From the IMG/VR virus record IMGVR_UViG_3300009412_000043, positions 1 through 22,967 of that record: 22,967 bases of DNA, one strand, 5' to 3'. This document shows, in pieces, positions 1 to 5,417 of the stretch. The first letter of the stretch is position 1; each line of letters starts with the position of its first letter. Origin of the DNA: a virus. The notes below the pieces were generated by a model. It searched no databases. It was not told the origin of the DNA and saw only the letters and a list, made by a program, of their open reading frames with translations. Made by a program: the position numbers and the translations under genes.

Positions 1-117
1 CAGCTCGCCGCGCCAGGCGAGCCAGCCCAGGATCACCGGCAGGGCAAAGACCGACCGGAAGAACACCGCCTCGCCGGGCGGCACATCCTGCGAGGTGGCC
101 TTGATCAGCGCCGCCAT
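1..117 (-). pseudogene. EamA/DMT-family transporter fragment (bacterial chromosome)
   Basis: Read on the minus strand from position 117, this stretch gives 39 codons without a stop and continues off the left edge. The peptide contains IKATSQDVPPGEAVFFR followed by a hydrophobic segment and WLAWRGEL. This is the loop and second membrane helix seen near the N-terminus of EamA (drug/metabolite transporter) inner-membrane proteins. Family members have a first membrane helix just before this motif. Here the upstream in-frame codons read hydrophilic residues (RRLHGLEIV) that belong to the phage DNA, so the transporter is truncated at its 5' side. It does not resemble a phage gene. It is either flanking host chromosome, transduced or recombined host DNA, or an assembly chimera. 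Confidence 0.75.
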
Positions 118-123
118 GACGAT
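118..123. other. Probable host/phage junction
   Basis: To the left the minus strand codes for a bacterial transporter. From about 121 the plus strand codes for the phage helicase (DLE, then PPEFLID). The change falls within a few bases of 118-123. The plus-strand frame of the helicase stays open to base 1, but that part is antisense to the transporter, so it is probably not genuine helicase sequence. Confidence 0.55.
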
Positions 124-132
124 CTCGAGACC

Positions 133-1155
133 ATGCAGCCGCCGGAGTTCCTCATAGATCGCTACATCCCCGAGCATGGCTTCGGGATCCTGTTCGGGGC
201 CCCCGGCAGCAAGAAGAGCTTCATAGCTCTCGATATGGCCCTGTCCCTCGCCTACGGCCTGCCGGACTGGCACGGCGACCCCGTCTTGCAGAGAGAGGGA
301 CGTGGCGGCGTCCTCTACATCGCCGGCGAGGGCGCTTCGGGGTTCCAGGCCCGCGTCGCGGCGTGGAAGCACGGACGCCTGCTGCCCGACGGCAAGGCCC
401 CCGACATCAAGTTCCTGTTCCAGCCTGTCAACTTCATGCGCGTCGAGGACATCCTGCGCCTCAAGGAGACGGTCAAGGATCACCACCCCGGCCCCCTGTC
501 CTTGATCGTGGTCGACACGGTCTCGCGCTCGATCCCGGGCGCAGACGAGAACCTTCAGAAGGACATGACGGTCTTCGTCTCGGCCTGTGACGCGCTGCGC
601 GCTGCGACGGGGGCTTTCGTGCTGGGCATCCATCACGCGTCCAAGGCCGGTGAGATGCGAGGCTCGACGGTGTTCCTCGGCCAGGCCGACGTGGTGCTGC
701 GCACGGGCACGAAGAAGGGTAGCCCGATCGTGAGCCTGCATTGCGAGAAGATGAAGGAGGCCCCCGACGGCTGGCACGACACCTACCGCATGGACGTCGT
801 GGACCTCGGGGACGAGCGCACGTCGCTGAAGCCGGAGCGCGTGGACGCGACGGACGTCGAGGCGCGCAGGCTCACGCAGGAGCAGCAGCAGGCCGTTCTC
901 GACGCCATGCAGGCCGCGTGGGAGGCGGGTACGCCTTGGGCGGCTGCGGCGCAGGCAAAGGAGCGCTACGCCCCGCGCAAGATCGCGCAGATGCTGGGCA
1001 TGCCCGCGGAGGACGCCACGGGCTATCTGGACCTCTGGGCCATGCAGGGCCTGATCGACGTGGCCGTGCGCGACGCTGGCTCGAAGCTCAAGGGCTACAG
1101 GGTGCTCGGCCGGCTGGACGAGACGCAAGAGGGACGCGAGGGGGTGTTCGGATGA
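133..1155 (+). CDS. RepA-like AAA/RecA-fold helicase ATPase, 5'-truncated
   Basis: This is a DNA-unwinding or replication ATPase of the plasmid RepA/DnaB-like group. Residues 22-29 (GAPGSKKS) form the Walker A loop. Residues around 122-128 (SLIVVDTVS) form Walker B. The stretch GIHHASKAGEMRGS and following matches the conserved HH...RGS sensor region of phage and plasmid RepA-type ATPases. The C-terminal third looks like a winged-helix or linker region. In relatives, a DLE-x-x-PPEWL motif precedes the ATPase and further residues lie before it. Here DLETMQPPEFL is present, but what lies upstream is transporter DNA, so the true start is probably missing. The ATG at 133 is only the first in-frame one and has no clear ribosome site. 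The end overlaps the next start as ATGA. Confidence 0.8.
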   Translation: MQPPEFLIDRYIPEHGFGILFGAPGSKKSFIALDMALSLAYGLPDWHGDPVLQREGRGGVLYIAGEGASGFQARVAAWKHGRLLPDGKAPDIKFLFQPVNFMRVEDILRLKETVKDHHPGPLSLIVVDTVSRSIPGADENLQKDMTVFVSACDALRAATGAFVLGIHHASKAGEMRGSTVFLGQADVVLRTGTKKGSPIVSLHCEKMKEAPDGWHDTYRMDVVDLGDERTSLKPERVDATDVEARRLTQEQQQAVLDAMQAAWEAGTPWAAAAQAKERYAPRKIAQMLGMPAEDATGYLDLWAMQGLIDVAVRDAGSKLKGYRVLGRLDETQEGREGVFG

Positions 1156-1679
1156 CGACGGGCATGGGCGGTCACCAGAAAGCGGGGCGTGGCATGCGCG
1201 TATGGCTGACGCCGCCGTGGCTGATAGAGAAGCTCGGGCCGTTTGATCTGGACCCCTGCTACTCCGAGCCTCGGCCCTGGCCGACGGCGGCGAGGCATTA
1301 CGGCGAGTCGGACTGCTGCGGGCTGGGCGGCCTTCACCTGCCCTGGAACGGCCTCGTCTGGTGCAACCCGCCCTATGACAAGCACGCGGAGGCGTGGCTG
1401 GCGCGGTGCGCCGATCACGGCAACGCCATCACTCTCATATTCGCGCGGACGGAGACATCCGCCTTTCACCGGCAGGTCTGGCAGCGCGCCGACGCCGTTT
1501 TCTTTTTCCGCAATCGCCTGACCTTTCACGCGGCAGACGGCACGAAAGCCAAGGCCAACGGAGGCGCGCCCTCGGTGCTGGTCTGCTACGGCACCACGGC
1601 AGTCGAACGCGTGGAACGCGCGCATCTGTCCGGACGCATGGTTCACCTCCACAACGCGCAGGAAGGGGTGTTCGGATGA
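1141..1679 (+). repeat. Gene-border direct repeat pair bracketing the methyltransferase gene
   Basis: The 15 bases GGGGTGTTCGGATGA occur at 1141-1155 and again at 1665-1679. Each copy holds the last codons of the upstream gene (GVFG), its TGA, a G-rich ribosome site and the ATG of the next gene. The methyltransferase gene is therefore enclosed exactly by two copies. Recombination between them would remove it and leave the helicase and HTH genes coupled as before. Confidence 0.8.
1152..1679 (+). CDS. Phage DNA N-6-adenine methyltransferase (Dam-like)
   Basis: The 175-residue product transfers a methyl group from S-adenosylmethionine to adenine N6 in DNA. The sequence has the short phage Dam-type layout: WLTPPWLIEKLGPFDLDPC at about residues 18-36 and the catalytic NPPY motif at 72-75. 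A later segment resembles the family's substrate-binding part (FARTETSAFHRQVW, then FFFRNRLTFH). The start at 1152 overlaps the helicase stop by four bases (ATGA), indicating translational coupling. Likely roles are protection of phage DNA from host restriction or regulation of replication; the target site cannot be read from sequence. The gene is bracketed by a 15-base direct repeat, see the separate repeat entry. Confidence 0.88.
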   Translation: MTTGMGGHQKAGRGMRVWLTPPWLIEKLGPFDLDPCYSEPRPWPTAARHYGESDCCGLGGLHLPWNGLVWCNPPYDKHAEAWLARCADHGNAITLIFARTETSAFHRQVWQRADAVFFFRNRLTFHAADGTKAKANGGAPSVLVCYGTTAVERVERAHLSGRMVHLHNAQEGVFG

Positions 1680-1888
1680 TGGACGACGAGCCTCTCAGGG
1701 CCCTTGCCCGCAAATGCGCACGCGCCAACCTCAGCCTGCGCGATGCACGGGCCCTGTTCCTGGCCCTCTATGCCGCTGATGCCCTCATGCTCGAGGGTGG
1801 CGATCGCAGGGCCGCCGCGGCGCGCACGAAGCAGAGCATCGACACACTGAACGGGCGCCGCAAGGCGGTCGAGGACGAATTCGAATAG
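1676..1888 (+). CDS. Small Fis-like helix-turn-helix protein
   Basis: This is a 70-residue protein starting at the ATG that overlaps the methyltransferase stop; a second ATG follows directly at 1679. The C-terminal half (ALYAADALMLEGGDRRAAAA, then an S-x-DTLN-x-RRK segment) has the spacing of a Fis-type helix-turn-helix: a first helix, GG-D/N-R-x-x-A-A turn, then a recognition helix rich in T, L and R. The family assignment is my inference from this pattern. It would be a DNA-binding regulator or nucleoid-type factor of the replication block. It is the last gene of its unit, with a terminator about 30 bases downstream. Confidence 0.55.
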   Translation: MMDDEPLRALARKCARANLSLRDARALFLALYAADALMLEGGDRRAAAARTKQSIDTLNGRRKAVEDEFE

Positions 1889-1917
1889 CGGGCCTCTCCA
1901 AGGGGCCGGATCGTGGG

Positions 1918-1952
1918 AAAAGGGCGCTTCGCAGGGGGCGCCCTTTTCGTTT
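1918..1952 (+). terminator. Intrinsic terminator after the replication genes
   Basis: A perfect 10-bp stem (AAAAGGGCGC at 1918-1927 with its complement at 1938-1947) has a 10-base loop and is followed by a T-rich tail, CTTTTCGTTT. It closes the plus-strand unit ending at 1888 and points into the non-coding repeat region. Confidence 0.85.
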
Positions 1953-2082
1953 GCCGGTGTACTAAATGTCTAATCGGGGTGGTACGGACGGGTCGGGCGC
2001 GTCGGTTTTTCGAGAACGGGAGGGGCAAATTCGCTTGTACGTTTTGTAGAATTGTTAGGGCGATTAGGGCTTAAATCTTCTA

Positions 2083-2245
2083 CGGAAGTTTGCGGAAGTC
2101 TTGCGGAAGTTCGGAAGTCGCATGTGTAACCCATTGAAATCATTGAATAACGGAAGTTGCCGCGGAAGTCTGCGGAAGTACGGAAGTTGGGGGTATAAGC
2201 CATTGAAATCATTGGCGGAGGTTAGGTCTGCGGAAGTACGGAAGT
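2083..2245. repeat. Iteron-like array of CGGAAGT (ten copies)
   Basis: Exact CGGAAGT starts at 2083, 2093, 2104, 2112, 2151, 2163, 2173, 2181, 2231 and 2239, with a degenerate CGGAGGT at 2216. All copies are in the same direction. Each of three clusters ends in a tight pair spaced by one base (CGGAAGT-N-CGGAAGT at 2104, 2173 and 2231). Several copies are spaced 10-11 bases apart, about one helical turn. Such arrays are typical of initiator or replication-protein binding sites. Confidence 0.8.
2132..2214. repeat. 14-base direct repeat CATTGAAATCATTG
   Basis: Exact copies lie at 2132-2145 and 2201-2214, 69 bases apart. Each follows an iteron cluster at the same distance, so iteron cluster plus 14-mer forms a partly duplicated unit of about 69 bases. 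The repeat is A+T rich in a G+C-rich genome. Confidence 0.85.
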
Positions 2246-2671
2246 TAACCCTCCCCTACGGGGAGCGGGGCGGCGCTGCGCGCCTGCCTTTGGGCCGGTT
2301 CCCGCCCGCCCCGTGTTGGGAGCAAGCGGGCTGCTAGGATTTTTATAGCCCCCTACCCTTTGGACTTTTTGTAAACGCCTTTTACGGATTTCGGGAAAAC
2401 GGCACAGATCCGGAATTAGGGGAGGCCAAATCACAGGGGCGTGCAGGCGCCCGGGTCGGGGGTTGCGCGCCGCGCCCGTCGACGGGAGTGCAGGCGCGCC
2501 GGGGACGTGTGGGGACATGCTCGAGGTGTGGGCGGGATGCGCAGGAGGCCGGTTTTCCGGGCCGGCACGGCACCGAGTCGACTGTTTCGGCGGGTAGGGG
2601 TGCCGACGGGCCGAGATGCGCACCAGAGGGCCGTTTTTCGGGGTGTTTCGGGTGCGGGCCCCTCTGGAATG

Positions 2672-2700
2672 AGAAAAGGCGCCGCGGGGTGCGACGCCTT
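2672..2700 (-). terminator. Intrinsic terminator of the minus-strand cluster
   Basis: On the minus strand, AAGGCGTCGC pairs with GCGGCGCCTT (10 bp with one G-T wobble, loop ACCCC) and a TTTTCTC tail follows. It lies 27 bases after the stop of the last minus-strand gene and points into the iteron region. Confidence 0.8.
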
Positions 2701-2726
2701 GACGGGGTGCGGGGGCGTTTCGGTTG

Positions 2727-3179
2727 TCAGGTGCGGGCCGCGCATTGCGTTGCAAACTCTGCGCGCTGCGCCGCCCAATACTCCATCATGTCTGGCCGGT
2801 CCTGACGTGTCGCGCCAGTCGGCACCAGCTGCGCCAGGCGGAGAGGGAGTTCCATCTGGACAATATCCGCAAAGGGCGTTTCGCCATCGGGCCAGATGTA
2901 GTGATTCCATTTGCCGGAAAATTCGTTGGCGCCGATCGGTGCAAATTGCGGCGCCGCAAATTTGGAATGCACGTTGATCCCGCGGCGGCAGACGTCCAGG
3001 TGCAGCCAGGAAACCTTGCCACGTTTGGTTTCAAAGTTCTCGAGGCGCCATGAGAATTCGCCAGGGGTGAGTTCGTCCGGGGTCAGCGTGACGGGAATCC
3101 CGAGGGTGTCAGTCGCCAGTTCGGACACAAGGGCCGCAATTTTCTTGCGTTTCGCGATTGTCGAAAGTTCGTCGGGCAT
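2727..3179 (-). CDS. Hypothetical protein, 150 aa, last gene of the minus-strand cluster
   Basis: No family was recognised. The N-terminus is a short basic helix (IAKRKKIAALVSEL). A middle part rich in W, F and Y follows (GEFSWRLENFE, VSWLHLDVC, SGKWNHYIWPDGE), suggesting a small folded alpha/beta domain. The C-terminus is helical and polar. No signal peptide or membrane segment is visible. The start at 3179 is supported by an AAAGAGGA ribosome site that lies in the last codons of the preceding tiny gene, four bases after whose stop it begins. A terminator follows at 2672-2700. By position it is probably an early or accessory phage protein; no function is claimed. Confidence 0.75.
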   Translation of the reverse strand: MPDELSTIAKRKKIAALVSELATDTLGIPVTLTPDELTPGEFSWRLENFETKRGKVSWLHLDVCRRGINVHSKFAAPQFAPIGANEFSGKWNHYIWPDGETPFADIVQMELPLRLAQLVPTGATRQDRPDMMEYWAAQRAEFATQCAART

Positions 3180-3183
3180 GGGT

Positions 3184-3306
3184 TCAATCCTCTTTCTGCA
3201 GGAAGGAGATAAGGGCGCCCAAGATCCGCTCGAGGATCAGGGCGGGTAAGGCGATGGCAATGACGCAAAGCAGCATCGCCAAGGCCAGGAGGACGGCGAT
3301 AGTCAT
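3184..3306 (-). CDS. Tiny membrane protein, 40 aa
   Basis: This short frame reads MTIAVLLALAMLLCVIAIAL followed by PALILERILGALISFLQKED. Residues 3-24 form one strongly hydrophobic membrane helix. The rest could be an amphipathic helix ending in a charged tail. Its ATG overlaps the stop of the upstream 212-residue gene by four bases (ATGA), and its last codons carry the ribosome site of the downstream gene. Such coupling on both sides supports a real gene despite its size. Its function is unknown; small phage membrane proteins often act on the host envelope or in exclusion of other phages, but nothing in the sequence decides this. Confidence 0.65.
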   Translation of the reverse strand: MTIAVLLALAMLLCVIAIALPALILERILGALISFLQKED

Positions 3307-3941
3307 CGCAGCGTGTCCAGAGCTGCCGCGAGGCAATCGCGAGTCATGAAACAGCCGGAAACCCAGAGTGCAGACCCGTTGCGTTCACCCGTCGCGGCAG
3401 ACCATGTGAAATCGCATTGCGCGAGGAAAGCCGGGCCGTCCGCGTGGTAGGTGCGGTTTTCTTCGCGGCGCCGCGGGTTGTCACAGGAAAATCGAGTCGC
3501 CAGGTCGCGATGCCAAGGGCCGGCGTTCCAGTGCGCGGATTCTAGAGTCACGCGGATCCGGGCCAAGGATCCATCCGACAGCGTCGCCAGCATCGCGAAA
3601 ATCGCGGTGGGCGAAAGCCGGATCGAATGGTTGAATTCAACCCAGGCGTATGTGTCCGAAACAAGCGTTTCGGACGTGTCGCTTTCTTCGTATTCCCCGC
3701 GAACACATGGCGCGTAGGGCTTGCGCCTGACCACATAGGCTGGCGCGCTGTCGTAGGCGTCGAACGTGGTTAAAACGTCGTCCCACGTGTTCGCCTTGTA
3801 CGATAGCCAGACGGAGTCACGCTGCGGGCAAATCGTAGGCGCCCTGTCCACTTCGGGCAGGATCCCGCAGATTGCAATTTCATGCTCGATTCGGGCGATG
3901 TCGCGGGCCGCCTTGTCGCGGATTTCTTGAATGGTTTTCAT
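3303..3941 (-). CDS. Hypothetical protein, 212 aa
   Basis: This is the largest product of the minus-strand cluster, and its family was not recognised. The N-terminus (residues 1-27) is a charged helix (IQEIRDKAARDIARIEHEI). It is followed by a mixed domain with several cysteines (C25, C39 and others) and many aromatic residues. No Walker, nuclease or helix-turn-helix motif is evident, nor any membrane segment. The start at 3941 has a good ribosome site (GAAGGA, about eight bases upstream). The stop overlaps the start of the tiny membrane protein gene. It is likely soluble and expressed with the rest of the cluster. Confidence 0.75.
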   Translation of the reverse strand: MKTIQEIRDKAARDIARIEHEIAICGILPEVDRAPTICPQRDSVWLSYKANTWDDVLTTFDAYDSAPAYVVRRKPYAPCVRGEYEESDTSETLVSDTYAWVEFNHSIRLSPTAIFAMLATLSDGSLARIRVTLESAHWNAGPWHRDLATRFSCDNPRRREENRTYHADGPAFLAQCDFTWSAATGERNGSALWVSGCFMTRDCLAAALDTLR

Positions 3942-3979
3942 CGGTTTTGTCCTTCTGTGTCAGGTGATAAATCAGACGT

Positions 3980-4249
3980 TCAAGCTGTGCAGATAGAGCC
4001 TTCAGCGAATTGATAGAGAGGGCCATGAAGCCCGGAGGGCATCGGTTTGAACCTTTCTCTTTTGATGCGGTCGGAGTCCGCTAACAGCACCATTTCTGCG
4101 CGCTGGATTTCCGCGAGACGGGAGCCACTGCTGACTCTTTTCATAGCGTCGATGTGCCGGAACAGCGCGCGGATGGCGTCGTTTTTTGTGCGAGCTTTGC
4201 AGTGGAATACGCGGCGCCCCTTGGGCCCGATAAATACGCGATAGGGCAT
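3980..4249 (-). CDS. Hypothetical basic protein, 89 aa
   Basis: This is a small protein rich in lysine and arginine, especially at its N-terminus (MPYRVFIGPKGRRVFHCKAR) and around residues 78-85 from the far end of the helical middle (DRIKRERFKP). The first 20 residues suggest a beta-hairpin, followed by a helix (NDAIRALFRHIDAMKRV). This could bind nucleic acid, but no known family was recognised. The start at 4249 uses AAAGG about eight bases upstream, inside a 17-base border sequence identical to the one before the neighbouring 79-residue gene. Confidence 0.65.
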   Translation of the reverse strand: MPYRVFIGPKGRRVFHCKARTKNDAIRALFRHIDAMKRVSSGSRLAEIQRAEMVLLADSDRIKRERFKPMPSGLHGPLYQFAEGSICTA

Positions 4250-4514
4250 GGTTCAGCCTTTCAGAGGTACGGATCCAGCACGGAAAGCCAGACTTCGCGT
4301 GTCAGCTTTTCGGGATGAAGGGTTTCGGCGGTGTCGAATTCTTCGCGGATGTCCGAGGCATCATTTCCGTCCATCCACAGGGTGCGCATGGGGCTATTGA
4401 GATCCCCGAAATTGAAGGCATATGCGGCGCCGTTGCCGAAGGACGTCACGCGAAGTCTTTCCGCGCCCTGTCCCGAGTCATGGATGTCAATTTGTTTCAT
4501 GGTTCAGCCTTTCA
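4247..4514 (-). repeat. 17-base gene-border repeat bracketing the 79-aa gene
   Basis: On the minus strand TGAAAGGCTGAACCATG occurs at 4498-4514 and 4247-4263. Each copy contains the upstream gene's TGA, an AAAGG ribosome site and the next ATG. The gene at 4261-4500 lies exactly between the two copies. Confidence 0.85.
4261..4500 (-). CDS. Hypothetical acidic protein, 79 aa
   Basis: This acidic small protein (KQIDIHDSGQGAERLRVTSF at the N-terminus, then NFGDLNSPMRTLWMDGNDAS and a helical C-terminus ending in WLSVLDPYL) was not recognised. The pattern of alternating hydrophobic residues near the N-terminus suggests beta strands followed by helices. It has no membrane segment. The start at 4500 follows the stop of the preceding membrane protein by 11 bases and uses the ribosome site in the shared 17-base border repeat. 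Its exact bracketing by that repeat suggests it is a replaceable cassette. Confidence 0.7.
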   Translation of the reverse strand: MKQIDIHDSGQGAERLRVTSFGNGAAYAFNFGDLNSPMRTLWMDGNDASDIREEFDTAETLHPEKLTREVWLSVLDPYL

Positions 4515-4661
4515 AAGTCCAAGAGCATGACCCGCCACAAGGGCAAGCCAGAGCAGGGCGAGGAGGGAAACGACGCCTAGAACGTCGCCAAGGATTTGCG
4601 GGAGATGGCGCAAGGCGCGGGCCAGTCTTCTATCGCGTGCGGCACGGGGAGCGTGTTTCAT
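4512..4661 (-). CDS. Small membrane protein, 49 aa
   Basis: The start chosen is the ATG at 4661, which overlaps the stop of the upstream gene (ATGA); longer in-frame starts would run far into that gene. The first 20 residues are very basic (KHAPRAARDRRLARALRH). Residues about 28-48 (LGVVSLLALLWLALVAGHAL) form one membrane helix that ends at the C-terminus. The arginine-rich side should stay in the cytoplasm, giving a tail-anchored layout. No family was recognised. It is the second of three tiny membrane proteins in this cluster. Confidence 0.65.
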   Translation of the reverse strand: MKHAPRAARDRRLARALRHLPQILGDVLGVVSLLALLWLALVAGHALGL

Positions 4662-4924
4662 TCCCGATTCACCTTTTCCGCGCATTCCGTCACCGGAACG
4701 TACAAGGCGAGATCCGCGCATACTGCGTCGACGTCATCCGCCTGCAGGTGCGCGATGGCATCCCGGACGCGACGCGAGAGTCGCATTGCCGCGTGATAAG
4801 CGGATTCCGAAGAGGTGACTCGGGCGTGCTGTTCATGCGACGCAAGGCGCAACGCCAGCATATCCAGCAACGCAGGCTTGTCCTTGCGCATGGCGTCCGA
4901 GATGACTTTGCGGGGGGCGATCAT
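4658..4924 (-). CDS. Hypothetical helical protein, 88 aa
   Basis: The start at 4924 (MIAPRKVISDAM) was preferred over an upstream ATG because it overlaps the stop of the preceding gene as ATGA and follows a GGAAAGGCGG ribosome site. The product looks all-helical: DKPALLDMLALRLASHEQHA, then a helix around YHAAMRLSRRVRDAIAHLQ and a final acidic helix. There is no membrane segment. No family was recognised. It is probably soluble and possibly binds a partner protein through its helices. Confidence 0.68.
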   Translation of the reverse strand: MIAPRKVISDAMRKDKPALLDMLALRLASHEQHARVTSSESAYHAAMRLSRRVRDAIAHLQADDVDAVCADLALYVPVTECAEKVNRE

Positions 4925-5100
4925 GCGGCACCGCCTTTCCGCGCGGCGCGCGCCTCGGATTCCGCTATCCAACGGCGCGCATTTTCACGGCCGGTTTCGC
5001 GCGCCTTTTCGATTTGAGAGTCGAACGTCACCAGCATGTAGATGGCGTTCGCCAGCATGGCGACGCACAGGGCGAGGAGGAGAATAAGCGCCGTGGTCAT
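4921..5100 (-). CDS. Small membrane protein with coiled tail, 59 aa
   Basis: The start at 5100 overlaps the upstream stop (ATGA). Residues 3-25 (TALILLLALCVAMLANAIYM and following) form one N-terminal membrane helix. Residues 29-55 are a charged helix (QIEKARETGRENARRW and on), probably a cytoplasmic coiled segment. The protein ends in KGGAA, the same five residues that end its upstream neighbour, because both C-termini are encoded by the shared border repeat. Its function is unknown. The layout (single anchor plus charged helix) is common in small phage membrane proteins. Confidence 0.68.
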   Translation of the reverse strand: MTTALILLLALCVAMLANAIYMLVTFDSQIEKARETGRENARRWIAESEARAARKGGAA

Positions 5101-5116
5101 GCTGCACCGCCTTTCC
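4921..5116 (-). repeat. 20-base gene-border repeat bracketing the 59-aa membrane gene
   Basis: The plus-strand stretches at 4921-4940 and 5097-5116 are identical in 19 of 20 positions. On the minus strand each encodes the C-terminal residues KGGAA of one gene, its TGA, and the overlapping ATG of the next, with the GGAAAGGCGG ribosome site inside the coding end. The gene at 4921-5100 is bounded by the two copies. Confidence 0.85.
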
Positions 5117-5246
5117 AGTTCAGCCCTTCCCAGCTTGCGAGGCAGTCGCGCTGATACTGCGCGAGATTTTCGGCATCCTTGCGGCGTTCTTCTGCCCTGT
5201 GGGCATTGTGCCAACGCGCGAGGGCTTGTCTTTCTTGATCGTCCAT
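5097..5246 (-). CDS. Hypothetical helical protein, 49 aa
   Basis: This short gene begins at the ATG at 5246 behind a clear AAAGGAAAG ribosome site. The product begins MDDQERQALARWHNAHRAEE and continues as a charged helix to a W-containing end with KGGAA. It would be a single long soluble helix. Its stop overlaps the next start (ATGA). No family was recognised. The ribosome site, the coupling and the shared C-terminal border sequence support it as real despite its length. Confidence 0.62.
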   Translation of the reverse strand: MDDQERQALARWHNAHRAEERRKDAENLAQYQRDCLASWEGLNWKGGAA

Positions 5247-5276
5247 TGTGGCTTTCCTTTCGGGTTGTGACGCGCC

Positions 5277-5417
5277 TTAGCGGCGCGCCGTTTCTGCTTT
5301 GAGGCGCATTTCTGCGGCGCGCCGTTCCGTCATTTCCGCTGCTTCGTTGCGGCCCTTTGCGCGATGCTTCGCGGCCATGCTGTCCAGCCAGTTCGCGAGA
5401 TCCAGGTAAGCTTGCAT
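5277..5417 (-). CDS. Hypothetical helical protein, 46 aa, first gene of the minus-strand cluster
   Basis: The start at 5417 was chosen because a strong AAGGAAGGA ribosome site lies six to eight bases upstream; an in-frame ATG further upstream at 5480 has none. The product (MQAYLDLANWLDSMAAKHRA, then charged residues ending TARR) looks like one helical hairpin rich in A, E, K and R. No family was recognised. As the first gene behind the divergent control region, it is probably the earliest product of the cluster. Confidence 0.62.
   Translation of the reverse strand: MQAYLDLANWLDSMAAKHRAKGRNEAAEMTERRAAEMRLKAETARR

Larger units (their letters stand above)
1953..2671. other. Non-coding candidate replication origin region
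   Basis: About 720 bases contain no convincing gene. Both neighbouring transcription units run toward it, and each ends in an intrinsic terminator at its border (1918-1952 plus, 2672-2700 minus), so it should be little transcribed. It contains an A+T-richer stretch at about 2035-2082, an iterated CGGAAGT array, and the hairpin CTCCCC-TAC-GGGGAG at 2251-2265. A second A+T-richer stretch lies at about 2336-2400. Further right are a palindrome CCCGTCGACGGG at 2475-2486, a 10-base direct repeat GTGCAGGCGC (2441 and 2488) and a long-loop 8-bp stem (2623-2630 with 2660-2667). Open frames here are G+C-rich shadows. A replication origin next to a helicase is the best reading, by inference. Confidence 0.55.

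Noticed and set aside
1-132. N-terminal extension of the helicase to the window edge
   Set aside because: The frame is open, but the stretch is antisense to a convincing transporter fragment and the peptide (R, H, D and Q rich) has no helicase character.
1970-2212. Minus-strand 80-codon frame across the iterons, with repeated MISM(A/G)YT peptide
   Set aside because: The peptide repeat merely reflects the DNA repeats, and no ribosome site is present.
2083-2245. CRISPR array
   Set aside because: Units of 7 bases at irregular 8-50 base spacing; there are no 25-40 base repeats with equal spacers and no cas genes.
2222-2910. Overlapping open frames on both strands in the G+C-rich part of the non-coding region
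   Set aside because: R/P/A-rich peptides without ribosome sites; they cross the terminator at 2672-2700.
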